Shown here: positions 1 to 5,223 of the stretch, piece after piece
Numbering within the stretch: the stretch's first letter is position 1
Layout: the number at the start of each line of letters is the position of its first letter
Source of the DNA: Gallionella sp.
GTDB taxonomy: Bacteria > Pseudomonadota > Gammaproteobacteria > Burkholderiales > Gallionellaceae
Reading direction: 5' to 3'
Assembly (NCBI GenBank): GCA_025362155.1
Contig: JANYHX010000149.1
Span: 1-5,223, forward strand
Length of the DNA: 5,223 bases
Notes under the pieces: model-generated
Database searches by the model: none
Told to the model about the DNA's origin: nothing
The model's input: only the letters and a program-made list of their open reading frames with translations
Position numbers and translations under genes: made by a program

Positions 1-211
1 TGTGAATTTTGGCATACTCAGTCGTATTTAAAAAATCTTGACCGTCCACTCCACCGATCAAAAAAAGGGTGTTATCAATTGCCACCACCGCAGCACCCGC
101 GCGTGCAATGGTAAGCGGAGCAGTTTCTTTCCAGTCAGGAACCCACAGTTTGCTTTGTGTACTGCATGCGGACAAACAGCACAGCAGTATTAAAATGGCG
201 ACTTTATTCAT
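1..211 (-). CDS. Kelch-repeat lipoprotein, N-terminal part (cut by window edge)
   Basis: The reverse strand reads open from ATG at 211 down to base 1 (70 codons, no stop), so the C-terminus lies outside the window. Residues 1-16 form a lipoprotein signal peptide: a short charged start (MNK), a hydrophobic core (VAILILL) and the lipobox LSAC with Cys16 as the lipidated residue. Ser at +2 fits outer-membrane sorting. Residues about 36-68 look like one Kelch blade: ARAGAAVVAIDN, then LFLIGG with the double glycine at 53-54, then a TEY near the end. Kelch proteins fold as beta-propellers and often bind partners or sugars, but the role here is unknown. The ribosome site is weak (GAAAGA just upstream). 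The gene is divergent from the SUF operon and has no evident link to it. Call as Kelch is from one repeat only; the lipoprotein call is firmer. Confidence 0.75.
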   Translation of the reverse strand, partial: MNKVAILILLCCLSACSTQSKLWVPDWKETAPLTIARAGAAVVAIDNTLFLIGGVDGQDFLNTTEYAKIH

Positions 212-341
212 AAATTCTTTCAATTAGATAGCGGATTAAGGGGAAGGCTGGGTTCATGAGGATAATCTTAAAGCCTTGTCAGCATGCATGATACACATCC
301 TGAGATGCTAGGTCAGCCATGTTGGGCATCGACAGCAATAG

Positions 342-370
342 TTGAGTTACGAACCAACTTGGACTAAAAT
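342..370 (+). promoter_or_regulatory. Sigma70-type promoter of the SUF operon
   Basis: TTGAGT at 342-347 (4 of 6 to the -35 consensus) and TAAAAT at 365-370 (5 of 6 to the -10 consensus) are separated by exactly 17 bases. Transcription would start near 376-378, giving a short leader of about 22 bases before the regulator start codon. The -10 hexamer falls within the inverted repeat at 358-378, so a protein bound there would block RNA polymerase. This is the only convincing promoter seen for the six SUF genes. Prediction from sequence only. Confidence 0.7.
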
Positions 371-378
371 AGTCCTAG
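358..378. promoter_or_regulatory. IscR type 1-like operator over the -10 element
   Basis: The half-sites CTTGGACTA (358-366) and TAGTCCTAG (370-378) are inverted repeats matching at 8 of 9 positions, with a 3-base AAA centre. The core GACTAAAATAGTC (362-374) fits the core of the E. coli IscR type 1 consensus, GACTRWWWYAGTC, at every position; the outer arms fit poorly. Type 1 sites are bound by the cluster-loaded form of IscR. The site sits directly in front of an Rrf2 regulator gene and covers its -10, so autorepression is the natural reading (inference). Confidence 0.7.
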
Positions 379-389
379 ATATGCGAAAC

Positions 390-396
390 GAGGTGA
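390..396 (+). promoter_or_regulatory. Ribosome binding site deciding the regulator start
   Basis: GAGGTGA lies just before two consecutive ATG codons at 397 and 400. It leaves almost no spacing to the first ATG and about 4 bases to the second. The second ATG also gives the family-typical N-terminus MLRLSKL, so 400 is preferred. Confidence 0.6.
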
Positions 397-399
397 ATG

Positions 400-867
400 A
401 TGTTGCGTTTAAGCAAATTGGCGGATTATGGGAGTCAGGTCATGGCCTATATGGCCCGGGACAGTGGTGTGCACAGCGCGAGCGAAGTAGCCGCGGGGTT
501 AGGTCTCGCCATTCCTACGGTGAGTAAAATCCTCAAAATGCTGGCGCGGGAAAATCTTGTCGCCTCGGTGCTGGGGGCAAAGGGTGGTTACGCCTTGGCG
601 CGCCATCCCAGCGCGATTTCAATGGCGGAAATTATCAAAGCCATGGACGGTCCCATTTCGATCACGGAATGCAGCAGCACATCCACTTGTGTGCGCGAAT
701 CAATTTGCTCCACTCGCAGCAATTGGCAGGGAATCAATCACATTATTCTGGACGCTTTGGAGAAGGTAAATCTGGCAGCAATGATTGCTCCCAAAGCGAT
801 GCTGGTAAACACCAAACCACAGATAGTAAATATAACTGCGCTGCGCTCGCGGGGTGGCTTGGTTTGA
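400..867 (+). CDS. SUF system Fe-S cluster regulator, Rrf2 (IscR-like) family
   Basis: This 155-residue protein is a DNA-binding repressor of the Rrf2 family, of the type encoded at the head of SUF operons (the TIGR02944-like group starting MLRLSKL.DY). Residues 1 to about 83 form the winged helix-turn-helix: the helix-turn-helix lies near 27-50 (SASEVAAGLGLAIPTVSKIL) and the wing has GAKGGYALAR at 59-68. Three cysteines, C91, C97 and C103, have the same C-X5-C-X5-C spacing as C92, C98 and C104 of E. coli IscR and should bind an Fe-S cluster. The IscR fourth ligand, His107, aligns with Arg106. Residues 128-155 form a tail of unclear role. It is first in the operon, 39 bases before sufA, and probably represses its own promoter via the site at 358-378. 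An ATG at 397 would add one Met. The family is also called SufR, but it is distinct from cyanobacterial SufR, so no symbol is given. Confidence 0.93.
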   Translation: MLRLSKLADYGSQVMAYMARDSGVHSASEVAAGLGLAIPTVSKILKMLARENLVASVLGAKGGYALARHPSAISMAEIIKAMDGPISITECSSTSTCVRESICSTRSNWQGINHIILDALEKVNLAAMIAPKAMLVNTKPQIVNITALRSRGGLV

Positions 868-896
868 ACATATTTGCAACAGGTATTTATATTTTT

Positions 897-900
897 GGAG
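897..900 (+). promoter_or_regulatory. Ribosome binding site of sufA
   Basis: GGAG sits 6 bases before the ATG at 907. It rules against the longer in-frame TTG start at 874, which has no ribosome site and would add 11 residues foreign to the family. Confidence 0.7.
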
Positions 901-906
901 AATGAC

Positions 907-1230
907 ATGGCAATTACATTAACGGAATCGGCAGCAAAGCACATTCAGAACCAGATCGAAAAAAGCGGCCAGGGAATCGGGCTGCGTCTGGGCGTCAAAA
1001 AATCAGGCTGCAGCGGTTTTGCTTATACCTTCGATATTGCACAGGAAGTGTTTGAGTCGGACACGGTTTTTGAAGGTTACGGCGCCAAGATTCTGGTCGA
1101 TGCAGAGAGTTTGCCATTTCTGGAAGGGACAGAACTTGAGTATGCCAAGGAGGGGTTGGGGCATGTGTTTAAGTTCAACAATCCTAATGTTAAAAACCAA
1201 TGCGGCTGCGGCGAAAGTTTTGCAGTTTAA
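907..1230 (+). CDS. sufA: SufA, A-type iron-sulfur cluster carrier
   Basis: This 107-residue cytoplasmic protein belongs to the HesB/IscA/SufA family, whose members accept clusters from the scaffold and pass them to target apoproteins. The three conserved cysteines are present: C35 in SGCSGFAY, and C99 and C101 in the C-terminal CGCGESF. Their spacing equals that of IscA (35, 99, 101). Length is normal for the family (about 105-122). The start at 907 gives the usual N-terminus MAITLTESAA, with GGAG 6 bases upstream. On sequence alone IscA or ErpA would also fit; its place between the SUF regulator and sufB makes SufA the best name. It is co-oriented with the operon, and 150 bases separate it from sufB. 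Confidence 0.92.
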   Translation: MAITLTESAAKHIQNQIEKSGQGIGLRLGVKKSGCSGFAYTFDIAQEVFESDTVFEGYGAKILVDAESLPFLEGTELEYAKEGLGHVFKFNNPNVKNQCGCGESFAV

Positions 1231-1380
1231 GGATTATGGGACCTTTAGGAATTCATTTTGCGGAGTGAAGCGAAAGGAGCCGCGCAGCGAATGACGAGGC
1301 ATATCAGATTGATAGACGAGGAATGAGCGAGCACGCGACGCCGCGATTCGCCCGGAAAATTAATTTATAGAGGTTACCTT
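1231..1380. other. Non-coding gap between sufA and sufB
   Basis: This 150-base gap stands out, because the other scaffold genes overlap one another. Its middle (about 1262-1350) is purine-rich and GC-rich, with short repeated words; the last 30 bases are AT-rich and carry the sufB ribosome site AGAGG (1369-1373), 7 bases before ATG. No clear promoter, IscR-like site or hairpin-plus-T-run terminator was found. It could be an intergenic repeat element, an RNA processing site or the remains of lost sequence. Confidence 0.6.
1263..1345 (+). repeat. Cluster of short direct repeats in the sufA-sufB gap
   Basis: GACGAGG occurs at 1293-1299 and 1315-1321 and flanks a small perfect inverted repeat, TATCA-GAT-TGATA (1302-1314). 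GAATGACGAG (1289-1298) recurs as GAATGAGCGAG (1321-1331), and a related GAGTGAAGCGA lies at 1263-1273. GCCGCG occurs at 1279-1284 and 1340-1345. The mix of repeated words in non-coding DNA resembles a small dispersed intergenic repeat, but a single copy cannot show that. Confidence 0.45.
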
Positions 1381-2817
1381 ATGAGTGCAGCATTACAAAA
1401 ACTGGTTAACCAGCCCTACAAGCATGGCTTCGTTACCGACATCGCCACCGACGCTGTTGCCAAAGGCTTGAATGAAGATGTGATACGCATGATTTCCAAA
1501 AAAAAGGAAGAGCCGGAATGGCTGTTGGAATTTCGCCTGAGCGCTTATAAACACTGGCTGACCATGGAAGAGCCGACCTGGGCAAACGTAAGTTACCCCA
1601 AAATTAATTTTCAGGACATCATTTATTTTTCGCAGCCGAAACCGAAGAAAAAATTGGCGAGTCTGGACGAGGTCGATCCGGAATTGAGGCGCACTTTCGA
1701 AAAACTTGGCGTGCCTTTGCATGAACAAAAGATGATGACGGGGGTGGCCGTCGATGTGATTTTCGACAGCGTATCGGTGACCACAACTTATAAAGCGAAG
1801 CTGGCTGAGATTGGGATCATTTTTTGTTCATTTTCTGAAGCGGTGCGCGAATACCCTGAGTTGGTGAAACAATATCTGGGCAGCGTGGTGCCAAGTGGTG
1901 ACAACTTTTACGCCGCGCTGAATTCTGCGGTATTCACTGACGGATCGTTCTGCTACATCCCGAAAGGGACCAAGTGCCCGATGGATTTATCCACTTATTT
2001 CAGGATCAACACCGAAGGTTCGGGGCAATTCGAACGCACCCTGATCATCGCCGAGGAAGGAAGTTCGGTGTGTTATCTGGAAGGCTGCACCGCGCCGCAG
2101 TTTGACACCAACCAGCTGCATGCGGCGGTGGTCGAACTGATTGCGCTGGACAATGCCGATATCAAATATTCAACGGTGCAGAACTGGTATGCCGGTGATG
2201 AAAACGGCAAAGGCGGCATCTACAATTTTGTTACCAAGCGCGGATTGTGCAAGGGCATCAATTCCAAGATTTCATGGACTCAGGTCGAGACCGGCTCTGC
2301 CATCACCTGGAAATATCCGAGTTGCGTGTTGCTAGGTGACAATTCCAGCGGCGAATTTTATTCGGTGGCGCTGACCAATCATCTGCAACAAGCTGACACC
2401 GGCACAAAAATGATTCATGTCGGCAAGAACACCCGCAGCAAGATCATCGCGAAAGGGATTTCCGCCGGCCGTTCCAACAATAGCTATCGCGGGTTGGTCA
2501 AGATAGGCAGTCGTGCAACTGGAGCCAGAAATTATTCGCAATGTGATTCGATGCTGCTCGGTGATCGTTGCGTGGCGAATACTTTTCCGACCATAGACGT
2601 GCAGAACACTACGGCAACGATTGAGCATGAAGCATCGACGTCAAAAATAGGAGAAGACCAAATGTTTTTCTTCGCCCAGCGCGGCATAGCCTCGGAAGAC
2701 GCGATCTCGATGATCATCAACGGCTTTTGCAAGGATGTGTTTGTGCATTTGCCGATGGAATTTGCGGTCGAAGCAACCAAGTTGCTTGGCCTAAAACTTG
2801 AAGGGAGTGTAGGGTGA
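1381..2817 (+). CDS. sufB: SufB, Fe-S cluster scaffold subunit of SufBCD
   Basis: This 478-residue protein is the main scaffold subunit of the cytoplasmic SufBC2D complex, which receives sulfur from SufS (via its partner) and builds the nascent cluster. The N-terminal helical part (about 1-110: [12 protein letters not shown], then [13 protein letters not shown]) and the SufB/SufD beta-helix core are typical, and the length is in the family range. C388 in [12 protein letters not shown] lies 90 residues from the C-terminus, as does E. coli Cys405, the cluster and sulfur acceptor residue. H416 and E417 in IEHEAST match E. coli His433 and Glu434. The C-terminus [13 protein letters not shown] is the conserved SufC-binding end. 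AGAGG 7 bases upstream supports the ATG. The stop overlaps the sufC start (GTGA). An A run of 8 lies at 1498-1505 (three Lys codons). No frameshift or missing key residue was seen. Confidence 0.97.
   Translation: MSAALQKLVNQPYKHGFVTDIATDAVAKGLNEDVIRMISKKKEEPEWLLEFRLSAYKHWLTMEEPTWANVSYPKINFQDIIYFSQPKPKKKLASLDEVDPELRRTFEKLGVPLHEQKMMTGVAVDVIFDSVSVTTTYKAKLAEIGIIFCSFSEAVREYPELVKQYLGSVVPSGDNFYAALNSAVFTDGSFCYIPKGTKCPMDLSTYFRINTEGSGQFERTLIIAEEGSSVCYLEGCTAPQFDTNQLHAAVVELIALDNADIKYSTVQNWYAGDENGKGGIYNFVTKRGLCKGINSKISWTQVETGSAITWKYPSCVLLGDNSSGEFYSVALTNHLQQADTGTKMIHVGKNTRSKIIAKGISAGRSNNSYRGLVKIGSRATGARNYSQCDSMLLGDRCVANTFPTIDVQNTTATIEHEASTSKIGEDQMFFFAQRGIASEDAISMIINGFCKDVFVHLPMEFAVEATKLLGLKLEGSVG
2804..2807 (+). 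promoter_or_regulatory. Ribosome binding site of sufC (GTG start)
   Basis: GGAG lies 6 bases before GTG at 2814, inside the end of sufB. It supports a GTG start overlapping the sufB stop, and not a start nearer the LLEVKNL motif. Confidence 0.65.
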
Positions 2818-3593
2818 TCAACAAGGGTAGCAAGGTGTTGCTGGAAGTCAAAAATCTCAAAGCTGTAGTTGCCGGTGTTGCTGAAACCGAAATCTTGCGA
2901 GGGGTCAATCTGACTGTGCGCGCAGGTGAAGTGCATGCCATCATGGGCATCAACGGCTCGGGCAAAAGCACTTTCGCCAAAGTGCTCGCGGGGCATCCCG
3001 ACTATATCGTGACAGGTGGAACCGTAATTTTCGAAGGCAAGGATCTATTTTTTTTGGCTCCCGAGGAACGTGCCAGAGCGGGACTGTTCTTGGCATTCCA
3101 GTATCCGGTCGAAATACCCGGCGTGTCGAACAGCGCATTGTTACGCCTGGCCTACAACACCTTGCAGATCGAACGCGGTCTTGAAGAACTCGACCCGCTC
3201 GAATTTGAAGATTTGGTGCAGGAGAAGATCAAAGTCGTTGAAATGGATGCGAGCTTTCTTGATCGCAGCGTGAATGAAGGATTTTCAGGCGGCGAAAAGA
3301 AGCGTAACGAAATTCTGCAAATGGCGGTACTGGAACCCAGGCTCGCTATTCTGGACGAGACCGATTCGGGTCTGGACATTGATGCTTTGCGTATTGTGGC
3401 GAACGGTGTGAACAGTTTGCTCACTCCCGATAATGCGGTGGTGATGGTGACCCATTACCAGCGCCTGTTGAATTATATTGTGCCGGATTATGTACATGTA
3501 ATGGACGGCGGGCGTATTGTCAGAACGGGCGCCAAGGAGCTCGCGCTGGAACTGGAAGCGCGTGGCTACGACTGGCTCAGGGCGGCAGCGTGA
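2814..3593 (+). CDS. sufC: SufC, ABC-type ATPase of SufBCD
   Basis: This 259-residue protein is the soluble ATPase that dimerises on SufB and SufD and drives the shape change needed for cluster assembly. All ATPase motifs are visible: Walker [10 protein letters not shown] (45-53), Q-loop Gln96 in [12 protein letters not shown], signature FSGGEKKR (157-164), Walker B LAILDE with D181 and E182, D-loop SGLD (185-188) and H-loop His214 in [17 protein letters not shown] and [11 protein letters not shown] are diagnostic of SufC as against transporter ATPases. No membrane segment is present, as expected. Ile46 in Walker A replaces the more common Pro. The GTG start overlaps the sufB stop by 4 bases and adds about 8 residues before the usual LLEVKNL beginning. 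A run of 8 T lies at 3048-3055. The stop overlaps the sufD start. Confidence 0.97.
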   Translation: MINKGSKVLLEVKNLKAVVAGVAETEILRGVNLTVRAGEVHAIMGINGSGKSTFAKVLAGHPDYIVTGGTVIFEGKDLFFLAPEERARAGLFLAFQYPVEIPGVSNSALLRLAYNTLQIERGLEELDPLEFEDLVQEKIKVVEMDASFLDRSVNEGFSGGEKKRNEILQMAVLEPRLAILDETDSGLDIDALRIVANGVNSLLTPDNAVVMVTHYQRLLNYIVPDYVHVMDGGRIVRTGAKELALELEARGYDWLRAAA

Positions 3594-4921
3594 CCATGAT
3601 TCCAGAACCGGGGAACAAGGAACAGTGCTTTGAGCAATTACTGCTCGGCAAAGCCATTAAGTCTACCGTTCAATCTGAGGCATGGCTGGAGCAGATTCGG
3701 CTGGATGCTTTGCAACATGCTGCGGCGTTGAGTTTCCCTTCACCCAGAAATGATGACTGGCGCTTCACCGACTTGTCCCCGCTGTTTTCGCACCACTTTC
3801 AGTCGGTAAAGTCCTATGCCCAAGTAGCACTGGGCGCCATCGAGAGATTTTTGATCCCGAATTCGATCAGGTTGGTTTTTGTTGACGGAAGCTATGCATC
3901 TGCGCTTTCTGATTTATCGCAACTAGGTGTAGATGTGACGGTAGCTTCACTGGCTGAGCGCTATGGAGATAGCCTGGTCGAGGAGAATTTTGGGAAGCAA
4001 GCGCCCTATAAGCAAGATGCATTTGTCGCATTGAACACCAACTTTTTCGAAGATGGAGCGTGGGTTCATGTTGCAAAAAAAATAACCAAACCGATTCATC
4101 TGTTGCATGTCGCGACCAGACGTGAGATTGCATCCGCCATCTATCCGCGTTGCATGGTGGTGATGGAATCGTCGAGCAGTGCGACTATAGTCGAAGATTA
4201 TGTGGGCCAGGGTAACGGCGACCAGAATGGCGGAATTTATTTTACCAATGCAGTAACCGAAGTGATTCTGAAAGAGCACGCGCAATTGCATCATGTACGT
4301 TTGCAGCGCGAAGAAAAAAATGCGTTTCATATTGGGCACTGTTCGGTTGAAGCGCGCAAGGACAGCGTTTATACCGCGACTTCTGTAGCGTTAGGTGGGC
4401 GACTGTCACGTCATACCTTGCATGTGACGCAACAAGGGCAAGGTGCAGGAATCCATCTTGATGGGCTGGCATTGATCGCCGGTCGCCAGGTCGCCGATAC
4501 CCATACCTTGATTAACCATGCCGCACCCGGAGGCAAAAGTGTGCAACTGCATAAATGCATCGCCGATGGCTCAGCCCATGCGGTTTTCAGCGGCAAGATC
4601 ATCGTGCATGTGGGGGCAACCGGAACCGACTCAGCACAAAGCAGCCGCAATTTGCTGCTTTCGGACAAAGCGCGCATTGATACCCAGCCGCAACTGGAAA
4701 TATTTAACGACGATGTGAAATGCAAGCATGGAGCAACAGTGGGCCAGATTGATACCGAGGCGCTGTTTTTTCTCAAGAGCCGGGGATTCAGCGAAGAGCG
4801 CGCCAGAAATCTGCTGACCCACGCTTTTGCCGCCGAGATTATCGCCAAAATTCCAGTGCCCTCCGTGGTTGCATCATTGAGCCAAGCGATACTTGAACGT
4901 ATGAGCGGAGGCCGCCAATGA
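3590..4921 (+). CDS. sufD: SufD, scaffold subunit of SufBCD
   Basis: This 443-residue paralogue of SufB pairs with it to form the cluster-building site and also binds one SufC. Family signs in order: the N-terminal [16 protein letters not shown] region (50-65), [14 protein letters not shown] (148-161), [15 protein letters not shown] (265-279), the [12 protein letters not shown] segment (326-336) and [16 protein letters not shown] (373-388). His380 in KCKHG lies 63 residues from the C-terminus, as does E. coli His360, the residue proposed to help hold the nascent cluster with SufB. The C-terminal [14 protein letters not shown] and HAFAAEI are the SufC-binding end. The start is taken as GTG at 3590, which overlaps the sufC stop and has AGGG 7 bases upstream; an ATG at 3596 would drop two residues and is nearly as likely. 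Runs of A lie at 4075-4082 and 4314-4320. Confidence 0.95.
   Translation: MTMIPEPGNKEQCFEQLLLGKAIKSTVQSEAWLEQIRLDALQHAAALSFPSPRNDDWRFTDLSPLFSHHFQSVKSYAQVALGAIERFLIPNSIRLVFVDGSYASALSDLSQLGVDVTVASLAERYGDSLVEENFGKQAPYKQDAFVALNTNFFEDGAWVHVAKKITKPIHLLHVATRREIASAIYPRCMVVMESSSSATIVEDYVGQGNGDQNGGIYFTNAVTEVILKEHAQLHHVRLQREEKNAFHIGHCSVEARKDSVYTATSVALGGRLSRHTLHVTQQGQGAGIHLDGLALIAGRQVADTHTLINHAAPGGKSVQLHKCIADGSAHAVFSGKIIVHVGATGTDSAQSSRNLLLSDKARIDTQPQLEIFNDDVKCKHGATVGQIDTEALFFLKSRGFSEERARNLLTHAFAAEIIAKIPVPSVVASLSQAILERMSGGRQ
4907..4911 (+). promoter_or_regulatory. Ribosome binding site of sufS
   Basis: GGAGG inside the end of sufD, 6 bases before the ATG at 4918, is the strongest ribosome site in the operon. 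It fixes the start at 4918 and not at the in-frame ATG at 4948. Confidence 0.7.
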
Positions 4922-5223
4922 AAATAGAACGTGTGACCGTTGCAGAAATGAATGCTGAAAAAATTATAGGCAACCGGGATATAGAACAGATACGCGCCGA
5001 TTTTCCGATCCTCGGCCTGAAGGTTGCAGGTAAGCCACTGGTCTATCTGGATAACGCCGCCAGTAGCCAGATGCCGCAGGCAGTTATTGATCGCATGGTG
5101 CGTTACCAGAGTGAGGAGCACGCCAACATTCATCGCGCGGTGCATTATTTGAGCGAGCTGGCCACCAAGGAATATGAGGCGGCGCGCATCAAAGTACAGC
5201 ATTTTATTAAGGCCAAAGAATCC
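4918..5223 (+). CDS. sufS: SufS, cysteine desulfurase, N-terminal part (cut by window edge)
   Basis: The frame is open from ATG 4918 to the window end (102 codons of a protein usually a little over 400). SufS is a PLP-dependent enzyme that removes sulfur from cysteine, leaving alanine and an enzyme persulfide that is passed on through SufE or SufU. Visible family motifs are IRADFPIL (25-32), [13 protein letters not shown] (41-53) and [22 protein letters not shown] (69-90), which match the start of group II (SufS/CsdA) desulfurases. The PLP lysine and the catalytic cysteine lie beyond the window, so activity cannot be judged. The N-terminus carries about 20 residues more than E. coli SufS before the DFP motif. 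The ATG overlaps the sufD stop (ATGA). CsdA is an alternative by sequence, but position favours SufS. Confidence 0.95.
   Translation, partial: MKIERVTVAEMNAEKIIGNRDIEQIRADFPILGLKVAGKPLVYLDNAASSQMPQAVIDRMVRYQSEEHANIHRAVHYLSELATKEYEAARIKVQHFIKAKES

Larger units (their letters stand above)
212..399. other. Divergent intergenic region between lipoprotein gene and SUF operon
   Basis: This gap separates the two divergent genes. The SUF-facing half, from about 342, holds the promoter and operator described separately. The half next to the lipoprotein gene is AT-mixed with no convincing promoter pair on the reverse strand: CTGACA at 276-281 (reverse strand) lacks a good -10 at the right distance. 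No small gene, RNA gene or terminator was recognised in it. Confidence 0.6.

Noticed and set aside
342..527. Small + strand open frame overlapping the promoter and the regulator
   Set aside because: It starts at the -35 element and runs through the operator, and it has no ribosome site or protein motif.
874..906. Longer sufA start at TTG 874
   Set aside because: There is no ribosome site, and the added residues are not family-like; ATG 907 has GGAG at proper spacing.
1331..1350. Possible terminator or attenuator hairpin before sufB
   Set aside because: Only weak 3-4 base stems can be drawn (CGCG...CGCG, GCGA-T-TCGC), and no T run follows.
1338..1369. Possible separate sufB promoter from the AT-rich TAATTTATA stretch
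   Set aside because: There is no -35-like hexamer at 16-18 bases upstream, and no operator-like site.
2532..2996. Reverse-strand open frame of 154 codons opposite the sufB-sufC junction
   Set aside because: It is antisense to conserved coding sequence of sufB and sufC and has no family resemblance.
4411..5202. Long reverse-strand open frame of 263 codons opposite sufD and sufS
   Set aside because: It lies antisense to two well-supported genes, has no recognisable motif, and is rich in Cys, Trp and Ser as expected of a mirror frame.
1..5223. CRISPR array, tRNA, rRNA, insertion sequence or phage features
   Set aside because: No regularly spaced repeats, cloverleaf-like sequence, transposase or integrase motif was seen on either strand.

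Overview
The window carries the first six genes of a SUF iron-sulfur cluster assembly operon on the + strand, preceded by the 5' end of a divergent lipoprotein gene on the - strand. The Rrf2 regulator is of the kind found in front of SUF operons in beta- and gammaproteobacteria. Together with a proteobacterial-type SufA, moderate GC by eye, and Shine-Dalgarno-led genes with 4-base overlaps, it suggests a Gram-negative proteobacterium, possibly a betaproteobacterium. That placement is inference, because no marker gene is present.

Layout: 1-211 (-) is the N-terminus of a Kelch-type lipoprotein, cut by the window edge. 212-399 is the divergent intergenic region. It holds a good sigma70-type promoter (TTGAGT, 17-base spacer, TAAAAT) whose -10 hexamer lies inside a near-perfect inverted repeat resembling an IscR type 1 site. 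400-867 is a SUF-type Rrf2 Fe-S regulator. 907-1230 is sufA, an A-type cluster carrier. 1231-1380 is an odd 150-base non-coding gap with purine-rich short repeats. 1381-2817 is sufB, 2814-3593 sufC, 3590-4921 sufD and 4918-5223 the start of sufS, each overlapping the next by 4 bases.

Working together: SufS (with a SufE or SufU partner that must lie outside the window) takes sulfur from cysteine. The SufB-SufC2-SufD scaffold builds the cluster, with ATP hydrolysis by SufC. SufA passes clusters to target proteins. The Rrf2 regulator, whose three cysteines match the cluster-binding cysteines of IscR, probably senses cluster supply and represses its own promoter through the site over the -10.

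The operon is complete as far as seen, with the key residues of SufB, SufC, SufD and SufA in place. I found no clear sign of a new system. The points worth a second look are the operator and promoter overlap, substitutions in the regulator at positions that matter in IscR, and the repeat-bearing gap between sufA and sufB.
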